Shown in pieces: positions 40,244 to 45,933 of a DNA stretch of 46,750 nt (the first letter of the stretch is position 1; each line of letters begins with the position of its first letter). The DNA comes from Motiliproteus sp. (GTDB lineage Bacteria; Pseudomonadota; Gammaproteobacteria; Pseudomonadales; Balneatricaceae), in contig JAPHRD010000043.1 in the NCBI GenBank assembly GCA_026196225.1, positions 1-46,750 on the forward strand, given 5' to 3'. Below the pieces are notes generated by a model. It was not told the DNA's origin. It worked only from the letters and a program-made list of their open reading frames with translations, and made no database searches. A program made the translations under genes and the position numbers.

Positions 40244-41254
40244 TCAACCTCCGGTCATATTCATAAAGCGGATAATTTGAGGTTCTGCCTCTAGGTCAAA
40301 TTCATGCTTCTCAGGCTTCAGATCCATGGCATCAATAATGGTCTGCTTGAGTCGATCAAGATCACCTGGATGATGCCTCAATACCGACATCAGATCCATG
40401 GAATGCTCATTGCCAAGACAAAGCAGCAGCCGGCCCTCTACGGTGACACGAACGCGATTACATTCGTGACAGAAGTTGTGGCTGTGTGGTGAGATAAAAC
40501 CAATTCTACAGTCGGAATCAGCCATACGATAGTACTTGGAAGGACCAGCAGTGCGATCAGACGCGGAGGTCAGGGCATAGTGAGGCTCGATCAAGGCCCG
40601 CACCTCATCACTGGAGCAATAGGTTTCTTGCCGCTCGTGCTCAATATTCCCTAGCGGCATCTCCTCGATAAAGCTGATATCGATACCCTTCTGGCGGGCA
40701 AAATTGACCAGATCCAGCACCTCATCATCGTTTCGGCCTTTCATGATCACCGCGTTAAGCTTGATCCGCTCGAAACCAACCCGTATCGCTTCATCGATAC
40801 CCGCCAAAACCTGATTCAGCTTGCCAGTACGGGTAATACGGTTGAAACGCTCTTCTCGCAGCGAATCCAGGCTAACATTGATACGTTTAACGCCAGCAGC
40901 CTTCATCTCTTCAGAAAGCTTTGTCAGCTGAGAACCGTTGGTGGTCAGCACCAACTCATTTAAACCTTGCAAACGACCCAGCTTATGCAAAAGCTGGTCA
41001 ATACCTCGGCGCACCAGAGGCTCACCACCAGTCAGCCGGATTTTCGTCACACCCAACTCTACAAAAGCTCGCGCAACCTGCTCAATCTCTTCAAGGCTCA
41101 GCACCTGCTCTCGAGGCAGAAACTTCATCTGCTCGCTCATGCAGTAGACACAACGGAAATCACAACGGTCAGTCACGGAAATACGGACATAATCTACCGA
41201 CCGACCAAATCGATCGACCAGTTTTGGTGTTTCCGCTTTGTTATTTACTGTCAT
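40244..41254 (-). CDS. moaA: GTP 3',8-cyclase MoaA
   Basis: MoaA is a radical-SAM enzyme that begins molybdenum cofactor synthesis from GTP together with MoaC. The 336-residue product has the CxxxCxxC cluster site (Cys31, Cys35, Cys38 in [13 protein letters not shown]), [22 protein letters not shown], a C-terminal second cluster site ([12 protein letters not shown] and [10 protein letters not shown]) and the terminal Gly-Gly needed for activity. GGAG precedes the ATG by 9 nt. The upstream leader is short, and I saw no Moco riboswitch. It heads the minus-strand run moaA, acyltransferase, moaC, moaD, plsC. Confidence 0.97.
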   Translation of the reverse strand: MTVNNKAETPKLVDRFGRSVDYVRISVTDRCDFRCVYCMSEQMKFLPREQVLSLEEIEQVARAFVELGVTKIRLTGGEPLVRRGIDQLLHKLGRLQGLNELVLTTNGSQLTKLSEEMKAAGVKRINVSLDSLREERFNRITRTGKLNQVLAGIDEAIRVGFERIKLNAVIMKGRNDDEVLDLVNFARQKGIDISFIEEMPLGNIEHERQETYCSSDEVRALIEPHYALTSASDRTAGPSKYYRMADSDCRIGFISPHSHNFCHECNRVRVTVEGRLLLCLGNEHSMDLMSVLRHHPGDLDRLKQTIIDAMDLKPEKHEFDLEAEPQIIRFMNMTGG

Positions 41255-41342
41255 GACTTGCCACTCCGTACATCTGGCTTAGAATGTAGACCTTCTGTCG
41301 CCTCTTTAGAAACTGCCAACCGGATCAGGACCCATCAACCAC

Positions 41343-41723
41343 ATGTACCTGCTGATAAAACATATTCACCTGATATTCATTACCTTCAGTATCAGCCTGT
41401 TTATCACCCGTGCCGTGTGGATGTTGATGCAGTCGGATCTGCATCAATTGAATTGGATACGCAAATTATCCCAGTATATTGATACTATACTCCTGCTCAG
41501 CGCGATTGCCTTAACATTGATCATAAAACAATACCCTTTTACTCACGGCTGGCTCACCGCAAAAATACTGGCGCTGATCGCTTATATCGTCCTAGGGACC
41601 ATTGCCCTCAACCGGGGTAAAACACAGCAGGGTCGAAACATAGCCCTAATCGGCGCACTTACCAGTCTCGGCTATATTATTTGGGTAGCTCGATCCCACT
41701 ACTCCTGGCCCTGGCTTATTTAA
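41343..41723 (+). CDS. SirB2-family inner membrane protein
   Basis: This 126-residue protein has four predicted membrane helices (near residues 4-26, 46-64, 73-90 and 100-118) and matches the SirB2 family by layout and by the conserved LIKHIHLIFITFSISLFITR start and WLTAKILALIAYIVLG segment. The family function is unknown; the name came from a Salmonella invasion regulator but the link is weak. It ends 9 nt before the stop of the convergent RmlD-like gene, and no terminator is visible in that gap. The ribosome binding site is poor. Confidence 0.85.
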   Translation: MYLLIKHIHLIFITFSISLFITRAVWMLMQSDLHQLNWIRKLSQYIDTILLLSAIALTLIIKQYPFTHGWLTAKILALIAYIVLGTIALNRGKTQQGRNIALIGALTSLGYIIWVARSHYSWPWLI

Positions 41724-41732
41724 CCTGTCGAG

Positions 41733-42617
41733 CTACTCTGCCCAGTCATAGAGATTACGCACGACTTTCATCAAGCCCGTTCGCCAGGAACGCTGATGAA
41801 TCCCAAAATCCCGCAGAACCTGCTCACAGTTCAGCACACTGTATGTCGCTCTAGGATGGGAACCAAGCTCAGATTGGTGAACACTAACTAACTGCTCAAG
41901 AGGTAGATCTTCATACTGACGAGCCGCGGCAATAATAGTTTCGCAGAACCCAAACCAGCTTACCGTTTCAGTCGCACAGTAATGATAGGTGCCCCAGTTT
42001 TCGACACCGCAATCCAGTTGCTTGATAATTGCTGTGACCACTCGTGATAGATCAACAGCCGAGGTCGGCGATCCAACCAATCCATCTGCGACACAGACCT
42101 GATCAGCTTTTCTAGCCTGCTCCAGCAGTTTCAAAACGCTGCTCTGCCCGCGAGCGCTAAACAGCCAACCGGTTCTAAGTATAAGGTGACGACACATGTG
42201 CTGGCGAACAGCCTGTTCACCCTGATAGATACTACGACCGTAGTCACTGGGGGGCGCGATGTCATCGTCTTCACGGTAGGGTATCTCTGAATCGCCGCCA
42301 AACACTTCGGCGCAAGAGAGATGAATCAGGGCGATATCCTGATCACTGCAAACCTGAGCCAACACTTCCGGACCCTGGAAGTTGATATTGAAACAGGCCT
42401 CGGAATCAAGCCCCAGGAGGGTTTTACCAGCGGCGTTGACGACGTAATCCGGCTTCAGTTCGGCGAACAAGGCCGCGACGGCCTGCCAATCACAGATATC
42501 GAGATCATCATGAGAACAGGAGACTACTTCAAACCCCTGCTCCTGAGCCTGCGCCGAAAGCTCATAGCCCAACTGACCTTCGGCACCGGTAATCAGCAAT
42601 TTAGGCAGTTCAAACAA
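41733..42617 (-). CDS. RmlD-like NAD(P)-binding protein with altered active site
   Basis: This 294-residue protein has the RmlD/extended-SDR fold: glycine motif TGAEGQLGYEL at residues 10-20, DLDICDWQAV, PDYVVNAAG, and C-terminal substrate segments (TGWLFSARG; LVGSPTSAVDLSRVV; HYCATETVSWFGF). In the catalytic motif YxxxK, Tyr126 is present but the Lys position is Ile130 (YGRSIYQGE), whereas RmlD proteins have Lys there. It may be a non-catalytic or altered paralogue rather than a true dTDP-4-dehydrorhamnose reductase. No other rhamnose gene is nearby. A G-rich tract lies 74 nt upstream of the start. Confidence 0.85.
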   Translation of the reverse strand: MFELPKLLITGAEGQLGYELSAQAQEQGFEVVSCSHDDLDICDWQAVAALFAELKPDYVVNAAGKTLLGLDSEACFNINFQGPEVLAQVCSDQDIALIHLSCAEVFGGDSEIPYREDDDIAPPSDYGRSIYQGEQAVRQHMCRHLILRTGWLFSARGQSSVLKLLEQARKADQVCVADGLVGSPTSAVDLSRVVTAIIKQLDCGVENWGTYHYCATETVSWFGFCETIIAAARQYEDLPLEQLVSVHQSELGSHPRATYSVLNCEQVLRDFGIHQRSWRTGLMKVVRNLYDWAE

Positions 42618-43044
42618 CGACTGTCACTCCTCGTCGTGCAGTTAATCTAAATTTCAGAACGGTAATAAACAGTAAAAAGGATTCTTGCCAGGTGGGTGGG
42701 TGGGTAGAATCTTCATATTTATCAACATCTTAGACGGCATATTAAAATCACACCGCTGATCATTGTCACGTTTTATGTAACGTTTCAGTCCTTAACAGGG
42801 TAAATCAGAGTTAAAACGTTACAATACTAAGTCTTAATATACCTTGTGCATTACGCTATTACCATGGACTAAAAAAGGTTAAGTGATCCGACATTTCCTT
42901 AATCTTGATGATCTATCTAGGTGAATTCCTTCCAAGCTTGGTCGAGGCCTTTTTGGTTAATTAGTACGCTGCGCTGAAAGGTCCAGGGGGGTTATCAGCA
43001 CTGCGTGCTGTCTTGCCTCTGCCTAAGCAGAGCCGCTTGCTGCG
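42618..43044. other. Intergenic boundary region between core genome and small-gene island
   Basis: No gene was found in these 427 nt. It holds a G-rich tract (GG, then three GGG runs at 42691-42704), an AT-rich part with a perfect 10-bp inverted repeat TGTAACGTTT (42776-42785) and AAACGTTACA (42814-42823), and two tandem hairpins at 42996-43010 (CAGCAC/GTGCTG) and 43017-43032 (CTCTGC/GCAGAG) just downstream of the first minus-strand island gene. Confidence 0.6.
42996..43032 (-). other. Tandem hairpins 3' of the 69-residue gene
   Basis: Stem CAGCAC/GTGCTG with a TGC loop and stem CTCTGC/GCAGAG with a CTAA loop stand 6 nt apart, starting 12 nt beyond the stop of the minus-strand gene at 43045. 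There is no U-tract. They may serve as transcript end or as structured RNA. Confidence 0.5.
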
Positions 43045-43254
43045 TTAATTGTTACGGGGTAACAGGTCTCTGGTTTCGAGTAGCACCTGTAGCTGAATGA
43101 GGCATGCGTGTCGGTTCTGTAGCTGATTATCGTAGCGCTCGCACGTCACAATAGTTCCTGTTTGCTCGTGGTAGCAGGTAACTCCGAGTGGCTCGGTTGT
43201 TGGCCAGCTTCCCTGCCCATCGGTGACGTACTCTTCGTATATAACGTCAATCAT
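43045..43254 (-). CDS. Small protein of unknown function (69 aa), partner gene of antitoxin-like ORF
   Basis: I do not recognise this protein. It has 69 residues (MIDVIYEEYVTDGQGSWPTT at the start), two cysteines, and a C-terminal helix-like part (LQNRHACLIQLQVLLETRD) ending LLPRNN. It follows the MbcA/ParS-like gene by 23 nt on the same strand and so is probably co-transcribed. The ribosome binding site (AAGGCG) is distant from the ATG, so translation may depend on coupling. It has no RES-toxin features and is too short for one. Its last codons contain the palindrome TGTTACGGGGTAACA, which also occurs at the end of the gene at 43944. Confidence 0.6.
   Translation of the reverse strand: MIDVIYEEYVTDGQGSWPTTEPLGVTCYHEQTGTIVTCERYDNQLQNRHACLIQLQVLLETRDLLPRNN
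43050..43064. repeat. Palindrome copy 1 (TGTTACnnnGTAACA)
   Basis: TGTTAC GGG GTAACA followed by GGTCTCTG. It overlaps the last codons of the 69-residue gene. Copies 2 and 3 are at 43949 and 44567. Confidence 0.8.
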
Positions 43255-43277
43255 CTTTTTGTTACGCCTTAACCGCG

Positions 43278-43625
43278 CTACACCAGTTGGGCCTCTAGGT
43301 ATCTCCTAATACCCACAATATCGCCACTTAGCATGACATCTAGGCCTGTTGCGCCGCCCAGGTCTGAGTTCGCTCTATGAACCCACTCATTTGCCTGTTG
43401 TTTGTTTTCGAAGAGAGTATGAAGCGCTCTGTAAATGCCGCATATATGACTAATGCGATCTAGTGTCTGTCGCGTAGGCTCTGTCAGATCGTCAGTAGCA
43501 AGTAACGTTTCTTGTTGCTCGCCAGTGAGTCTCCATGCAGCCGCTATCTCGAAAAACATCGATGATGACACTCTTGCAACGTCCTCAATATCGTACTTTT
43601 CAAGCTGCCCTAGGTCTTCATCCAT
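43278..43625 (-). CDS. MbcA/ParS/Xre-type antitoxin-like protein (DUF2384)
   Basis: This 115-residue protein resembles the toxin-binding domain of MbcA/ParS/Xre antitoxins, which neutralise RES-family NAD-degrading toxins. Visible features are AWRLTGEQQETLLA (about 31-44), the helix DRISHICGIYRALHTLF (59-75), and the signature WVHRANSDLGGATGLDVML (about 82-100) followed by VGIRRYLEAQ. It lacks a separate helix-turn-helix domain, as in the shorter MbcA form. No RES-domain toxin gene is next to it. Only the 69-residue protein follows on the same strand. GGAGA precedes the ATG. It is divergent from the 72-residue gene across a LexA box. Orphan antitoxin and novel two-gene module are both possible. 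Confidence 0.75.
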   Translation of the reverse strand: MDEDLGQLEKYDIEDVARVSSSMFFEIAAAWRLTGEQQETLLATDDLTEPTRQTLDRISHICGIYRALHTLFENKQQANEWVHRANSDLGGATGLDVMLSGDIVGIRRYLEAQLV

Positions 43626-43646
43626 GCTTCTGTCTCTCCATCATGC

Positions 43647-43666
43647 TGCTGTATATCCATACAGTA
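43647..43666 (+). promoter_or_regulatory. LexA/SOS box overlapping the promoter of the 72-residue gene
   Basis: CTGTATATCCATACAG (43649-43664) lies in a 20-bp site matching 17 of 20 positions of the Escherichia coli LexA consensus. It is directly followed by a perfect -10 TATAAT (43665-43670), 48 nt before the plus-strand ATG at 43718; a minus-strand TATACT also overlaps it. LexA bound here would cover the -35/-10 spacer. Damage-inducible expression is inference. Confidence 0.8.
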
Positions 43667-43717
43667 TAATCTACAATACAAATAGCGCCAGTCGGACACG
43701 ATCTTTCGGAGCTCACG

Positions 43718-43936
43718 ATGAAAAAAGATGCAAAGCCAGCAAATCCAGACCAGGTTTTTGATGCACTGGAAGAGGCCAGAAAAAGCGGGGCTCTGACTGA
43801 AATGGTGTCAGGCAGTGACGTTAACTACCAGTCTTCGAAAGAGCATCCTGGGCTACTGGAGAGGCTGAATGATGACGGAACCGTAACGCTTGGCAAGTTC
43901 AAAGGCGGCCAGTTTATTGAAGAACCTGACAGCTGA
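43718..43936 (+). CDS. Small acidic protein of unknown function (72 aa), probably SOS-controlled
   Basis: I do not recognise this 72-residue protein. It is soluble, with a helical N-terminal half (MKKDAKPANPDQVFDALEEA) and a compact C-terminal half with GLLERLNDDGTVTLGKFKGG, which resembles a short beta-hairpin. GGAG precedes the ATG. The promoter carries a LexA box, so it is expected to be induced by DNA damage. It converges on the gene at 43944 with 7 nt between the stops, without a visible terminator. Confidence 0.75.
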   Translation: MKKDAKPANPDQVFDALEEARKSGALTEMVSGSDVNYQSSKEHPGLLERLNDDGTVTLGKFKGGQFIEEPDS

Positions 43937-43943
43937 TCGCAAC

Positions 43944-44426
43944 CTACTTGTTACCACGTAACAGGTCACTGCTCTCTTTGATCTCTTTCGCCAGAATGCG
44001 AAGATTTGCCAGAGTCATTTCGCAATGAGCGGGGCACAGCGTATTGATGATTGCAGTGTAGTGATCCATTGTGGTTTTCATATCATCGCCGTTGGCTTCT
44101 GCATGCATTCTCAAAAAGTGATGTGATTTTCGCGACATCGTGAACTGAATACTGTTCTTGCCCTTGTTTTCGTTGTGCTTCTTCTTTCGCTGCGCTCTGC
44201 GAAACGCATCGTAAAGCTGCCTGAAGCTTTTGTCCGTTTTCAGGTACTTGGTGATTTCATCTTCGATGGTCCGAGGGTCATCCTCGTAGCCACACAGGAA
44301 CGCTTCTAGCTCATCTCTGACACCTGCTTCAAACCAACCCCAGCCGCGCTGATTTCCCTGCATGCCCATTACGTAACGCTTGAAATCTCTCGACTCATCA
44401 GCACTAAATTCTCGCTTCGCACTCAT
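43944..44426 (-). CDS. Hypothetical protein (160 aa)
   Basis: I do not recognise this 160-residue protein. It is charged and mostly helical, with a Lys/Arg-rich middle (FRRAQRKKKHNENKGKNSIQ) and one helical C-terminal segment (LANLRILAKEIKESSDLLRG) ending GNK. The basic segment would fit nucleic-acid binding, but that is only a guess. GAGGG lies 5-6 nt before the ATG. The upstream region has a 29-bp block shared with the gene at 45050. The last codons contain palindrome copy 2. Confidence 0.7.
   Translation of the reverse strand: MSAKREFSADESRDFKRYVMGMQGNQRGWGWFEAGVRDELEAFLCGYEDDPRTIEDEITKYLKTDKSFRQLYDAFRRAQRKKKHNENKGKNSIQFTMSRKSHHFLRMHAEANGDDMKTTMDHYTAIINTLCPAHCEMTLANLRILAKEIKESSDLLRGNK
43949..43963. 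repeat. Palindrome copy 2 (TGTTACnnnGTAACA)
   Basis: TGTTAC CAC GTAACA followed by GGTCACTG. It overlaps the C-terminal codons of the 160-residue gene, as copy 1 does in the 69-residue gene. Confidence 0.8.
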
Positions 44427-44458
44427 CGACTACCCTCGCACATGCCACTGTTCACAGC

Positions 44459-44487
44459 CATTGTAGAGAGCAAAACCGAAAGTGGAG
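44459..44487 (-). promoter_or_regulatory. Shared upstream block, copy A (putative promoter of the 160-residue gene)
   Basis: On the plus strand CATTgTAGAGAGCAAAA, three variable bases, then AAAGTGG. It matches 24 of 29 positions in copy B at 45429-45457. Read on the minus strand it gives a -10 like TACAAT (44465-44460), 34 nt from the ATG at 44426. Copy B gives TAGAAT at 36 nt from its gene. The -35 is poor in both. Confidence 0.6.
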
Positions 44488-44566
44488 GCAAGCTATCAAA
44501 ACTTTTTGATGGTGGGACTGTGGCACGCCCCAGCGGCATATATAAAACATCACAAGCACTTACACC

Positions 44567-44581
44567 TGTTACCTGGTAACA
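44567..44581. repeat. Palindrome copy 3 (TGTTACnnnGTAACA)
   Basis: TGTTAC CTG GTAACA, extended to CCTGTTAC/GTAACAGG, making a 19-bp palindrome. It is intergenic, 85 nt upstream of the 74-residue gene. Confidence 0.8.
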
Positions 44582-44665
44582 GGCTAAAAATAAGTGGTGG
44601 ACTAGCACGATTTCTGGAGCTAGCTTCAGTCATGCAACCACGCACGACGAACCAAGGAGGCAACC

Positions 44666-44890
44666 ATGCATGAACACAACGAAGCGACCACCACGGCGCG
44701 GGCGCTGATATTGCGGAGGGCATCTCGGGCAGAACCGCTGGACCCAGAGGTGCTGTTGGATGTCGAGGACTTGGCTGTGCACGCGCTGCGCAGCTACCCA
44801 GCTGACCTCGTTTTTGAACTGATCTACGAAATCAGAAACGAAAGCGATCTGCGGCTACTGCGCCCGCTGGCGAGAATTAGTTACCACTAA
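44666..44890 (+). CDS. Small protein of unknown function (74 aa)
   Basis: I do not recognise this 74-residue protein. It is helical and soluble, with LLDVEDLAVHALRSYPADLV (about 29-48) and FELIYEIRNESDLRLLRPLA. Part of it (DLAVHALRSYP, then FEL) resembles a stretch of the 114-residue protein at 45050 (DLSAAAHASLQKYP, then FEL), so a shared small domain is possible. It has a very strong Shine-Dalgarno (AAGGAGG, 6 nt from the ATG). That ribosome binding site is exactly complementary to the loop of a hairpin at 44966-45003, which suggests control by a small RNA. A terminator hairpin follows 11 nt after the stop. Confidence 0.75.
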   Translation: MHEHNEATTTARALILRRASRAEPLDPEVLLDVEDLAVHALRSYPADLVFELIYEIRNESDLRLLRPLARISYH

Positions 44891-44900
44891 ATTTGAGGCA

Positions 44901-44920
44901 CCAGGGCGGAAACGCCCTGG
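44901..44920 (+). terminator. Terminator of the 74-residue gene
   Basis: CCAGGGCG and CGCCCTGG pair over 8 bp around a GAAA tetraloop, followed by CTTTTAAG. It is placed 11 nt after the stop codon. Confidence 0.8.
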
Positions 44921-44959
44921 CTTTTAAGCACTAAATAGAACAGCAGTTATAAAAGAGAT

Positions 44960-45028
44960 GACGAAGATATAGAGCGGTCGCGTGGTTGCCTCCTGCCTAT
45001 ATCAAAAAGCCCCTCACTGAGGGGCTTT
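44960..45028 (+). ncRNA. Candidate small RNA with an anti-ribosome-binding-site loop
   Basis: A stem GATATAG (44966-44972) and CTATATC (44997-45003), extended by GC/GC, encloses a 19-nt loop. The loop contains TGGTTGCCTCCT (44983-44994), the exact 12-nt complement of AGGAGGCAACCA (44655-44666), the ribosome binding site and first base of the 74-residue gene. A -10-like TATAAA is at 44948-44953 (start about 44960), and a terminator hairpin at 45006-45028 follows. The plus-strand T-tract is short (three T), and the -35 is weak. Existence of a transcript is inference. Confidence 0.4.
45006..45028. terminator. Terminator of the 114-residue gene, possibly also of the small RNA
   Basis: AAAGCCCCTC (45006-45015) and GAGGGGCTTT (45019-45028) form a perfect 10-bp stem with a 3-nt loop. 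On the minus strand five T residues follow, making a good terminator for the gene ending at 45050. On the plus strand only three T residues follow. Confidence 0.85.
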
Positions 45029-45049
45029 GTCGTTATGAACTCAGGCTAT

Positions 45050-45394
45050 TTACGTGCGTTCGCCCTCGGAAACTTCCATATCCTTTGGCATTTGGGTTTG
45101 TAGGGCTGAGCTAGCAACTTCGATCTTATCCAACACGTAACTCAGATAGGCCCGCAGCTCAAAGCCCACCTCGCTCTCTGGGTATTTTTGTAGTGAAGCG
45201 TGAGCTGCTGCGCTCAAATCTTCTAGCAGTTTCTTGTCATCTTCTGTGCACTCCATGACATTTACAGCGGTCTCAATGATCGGAAATCCAGGGACTTCTT
45301 CCTGTTGTTCGCTTATCCACTTATGTTCTTGATCGTATTGCTTTGATTTTTCCATGCTGCGCCTAAGCGCCTGTCCTAAATCTCTTTTTTTCAT
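45050..45394 (-). CDS. Hypothetical protein (114 aa)
   Basis: I do not recognise this 114-residue protein. It is hydrophilic and helical: a basic N-terminus (MKKRDLGQALRRSMEKSKQY), a middle with VPGFPIIETAVNVMECTEDD, and a helical C-terminal half with SLQKYPESEVGFELRAYLSY. The stretch DLSAAAHASLQKYP then FEL resembles the 74-residue protein at 44666. AAGGA lies 7 nt before the ATG. Its upstream region has the shared 29-bp block, copy B, at nearly the same distance as copy A from the gene at 43944, so the two genes may be co-regulated. Confidence 0.75.
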   Translation of the reverse strand: MKKRDLGQALRRSMEKSKQYDQEHKWISEQQEEVPGFPIIETAVNVMECTEDDKKLLEDLSAAAHASLQKYPESEVGFELRAYLSYVLDKIEVASSALQTQMPKDMEVSEGERT

Positions 45395-45428
45395 AGCTTG
45401 ATCCTTGGATTAACGGGTTCTTTGAGCA

Positions 45429-45457
45429 CATTCTAGAGAGCAAAAAGCAAAGTGGGG
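45429..45457 (-). promoter_or_regulatory. Shared upstream block, copy B (putative promoter of the 114-residue gene)
   Basis: On the plus strand CATTcTAGAGAGCAAAA, three variable bases, then AAAGTGG; it matches copy A at 24 of 29 positions. On the minus strand it gives TAGAAT (45435-45430), 36 nt before the ATG at 45394. It overlaps the upstream open frame of the coiled-coil gene at 45514, so it may also be a coding relic. Confidence 0.6.
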
Positions 45458-45513
45458 CTGAATTAGATAGAGCAAAGCAAGAGCTGCGTGAAGCAAAGTC
45501 TGAGCTTAAGGCA

Positions 45514-45933
45514 TTGAAAGCCCTGGATCCTGTGTGTTTGAAGAAAAACCTTGCAGACGTAAAAAAGAAAATGCTCATCAAAAGTTCGGAGATTAAGGCG
45601 CAAAGCAAAGAATTGATCAATCTTCGTAAATCTCTGCGGGAAGCCAAGTCTGAACTACACGCCTCTCAAAACGAAACCGATGCCTTTTATATAAGTTCGT
45701 GTAAGCGATGGGAACTATTCTTCACAGGGTTTCGATATCCAGGTGAAGGAGTAGACCCTGACTCTGCGCGAGTGCGTTGCCTAGATCGAAAGACGGGTAC
45801 TAGTGTTGTGGCTAATGCTCTTGACGGAAAAAAAGCTCGTTGGAGTTGCGATATCGGTATTCCAGACGAAATATCAGAAAAAGCCGCAGAACATATTCTT
45901 TGTCTTAAGCTACCTACTTCGCCATCTGACTAG
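45514..45933 (+). CDS. Coiled-coil protein, probably 5'-truncated (139 aa or remnant)
   Basis: I do not recognise a family. The frame is open from 45397 to the stop at 45933 but the first usual start is TTG 45514, with poor ribosome binding; the upstream open part (FFEHILESKKQSGAELDRAK, then QELREAKSELKALKA) is coding-like. Residues up to about 50 are a coiled coil (KKKMLIKSSEIKAQSKELIN, then LRKSLREAKSELHAS). The C-terminal half has two cysteines and ends with CLKLPTSPSD. It looks like the C-terminal part of a longer coiled-coil protein that lost its start, or a gene using an unusual start. It is the only plus-strand candidate between 44.9 and 46.4 kb. Confidence 0.5.
   Translation: MKALDPVCLKKNLADVKKKMLIKSSEIKAQSKELINLRKSLREAKSELHASQNETDAFYISSCKRWELFFTGFRYPGEGVDPDSARVRCLDRKTGTSVVANALDGKKARWSCDIGIPDEISEKAAEHILCLKLPTSPSD

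Noticed and set aside
41255-41342. Molybdenum-cofactor riboswitch before moaA
   Set aside because: The leader is under 90 nt and none of the conserved Moco-RNA stems were seen.
44442-44579. 45-codon plus-strand frame (MPLFTAIVESKTESG start) covering block A and palindrome copy 3
   Set aside because: No ribosome binding site; the sequence is better explained by the shared upstream block, although a coding relic is noted as an alternative.
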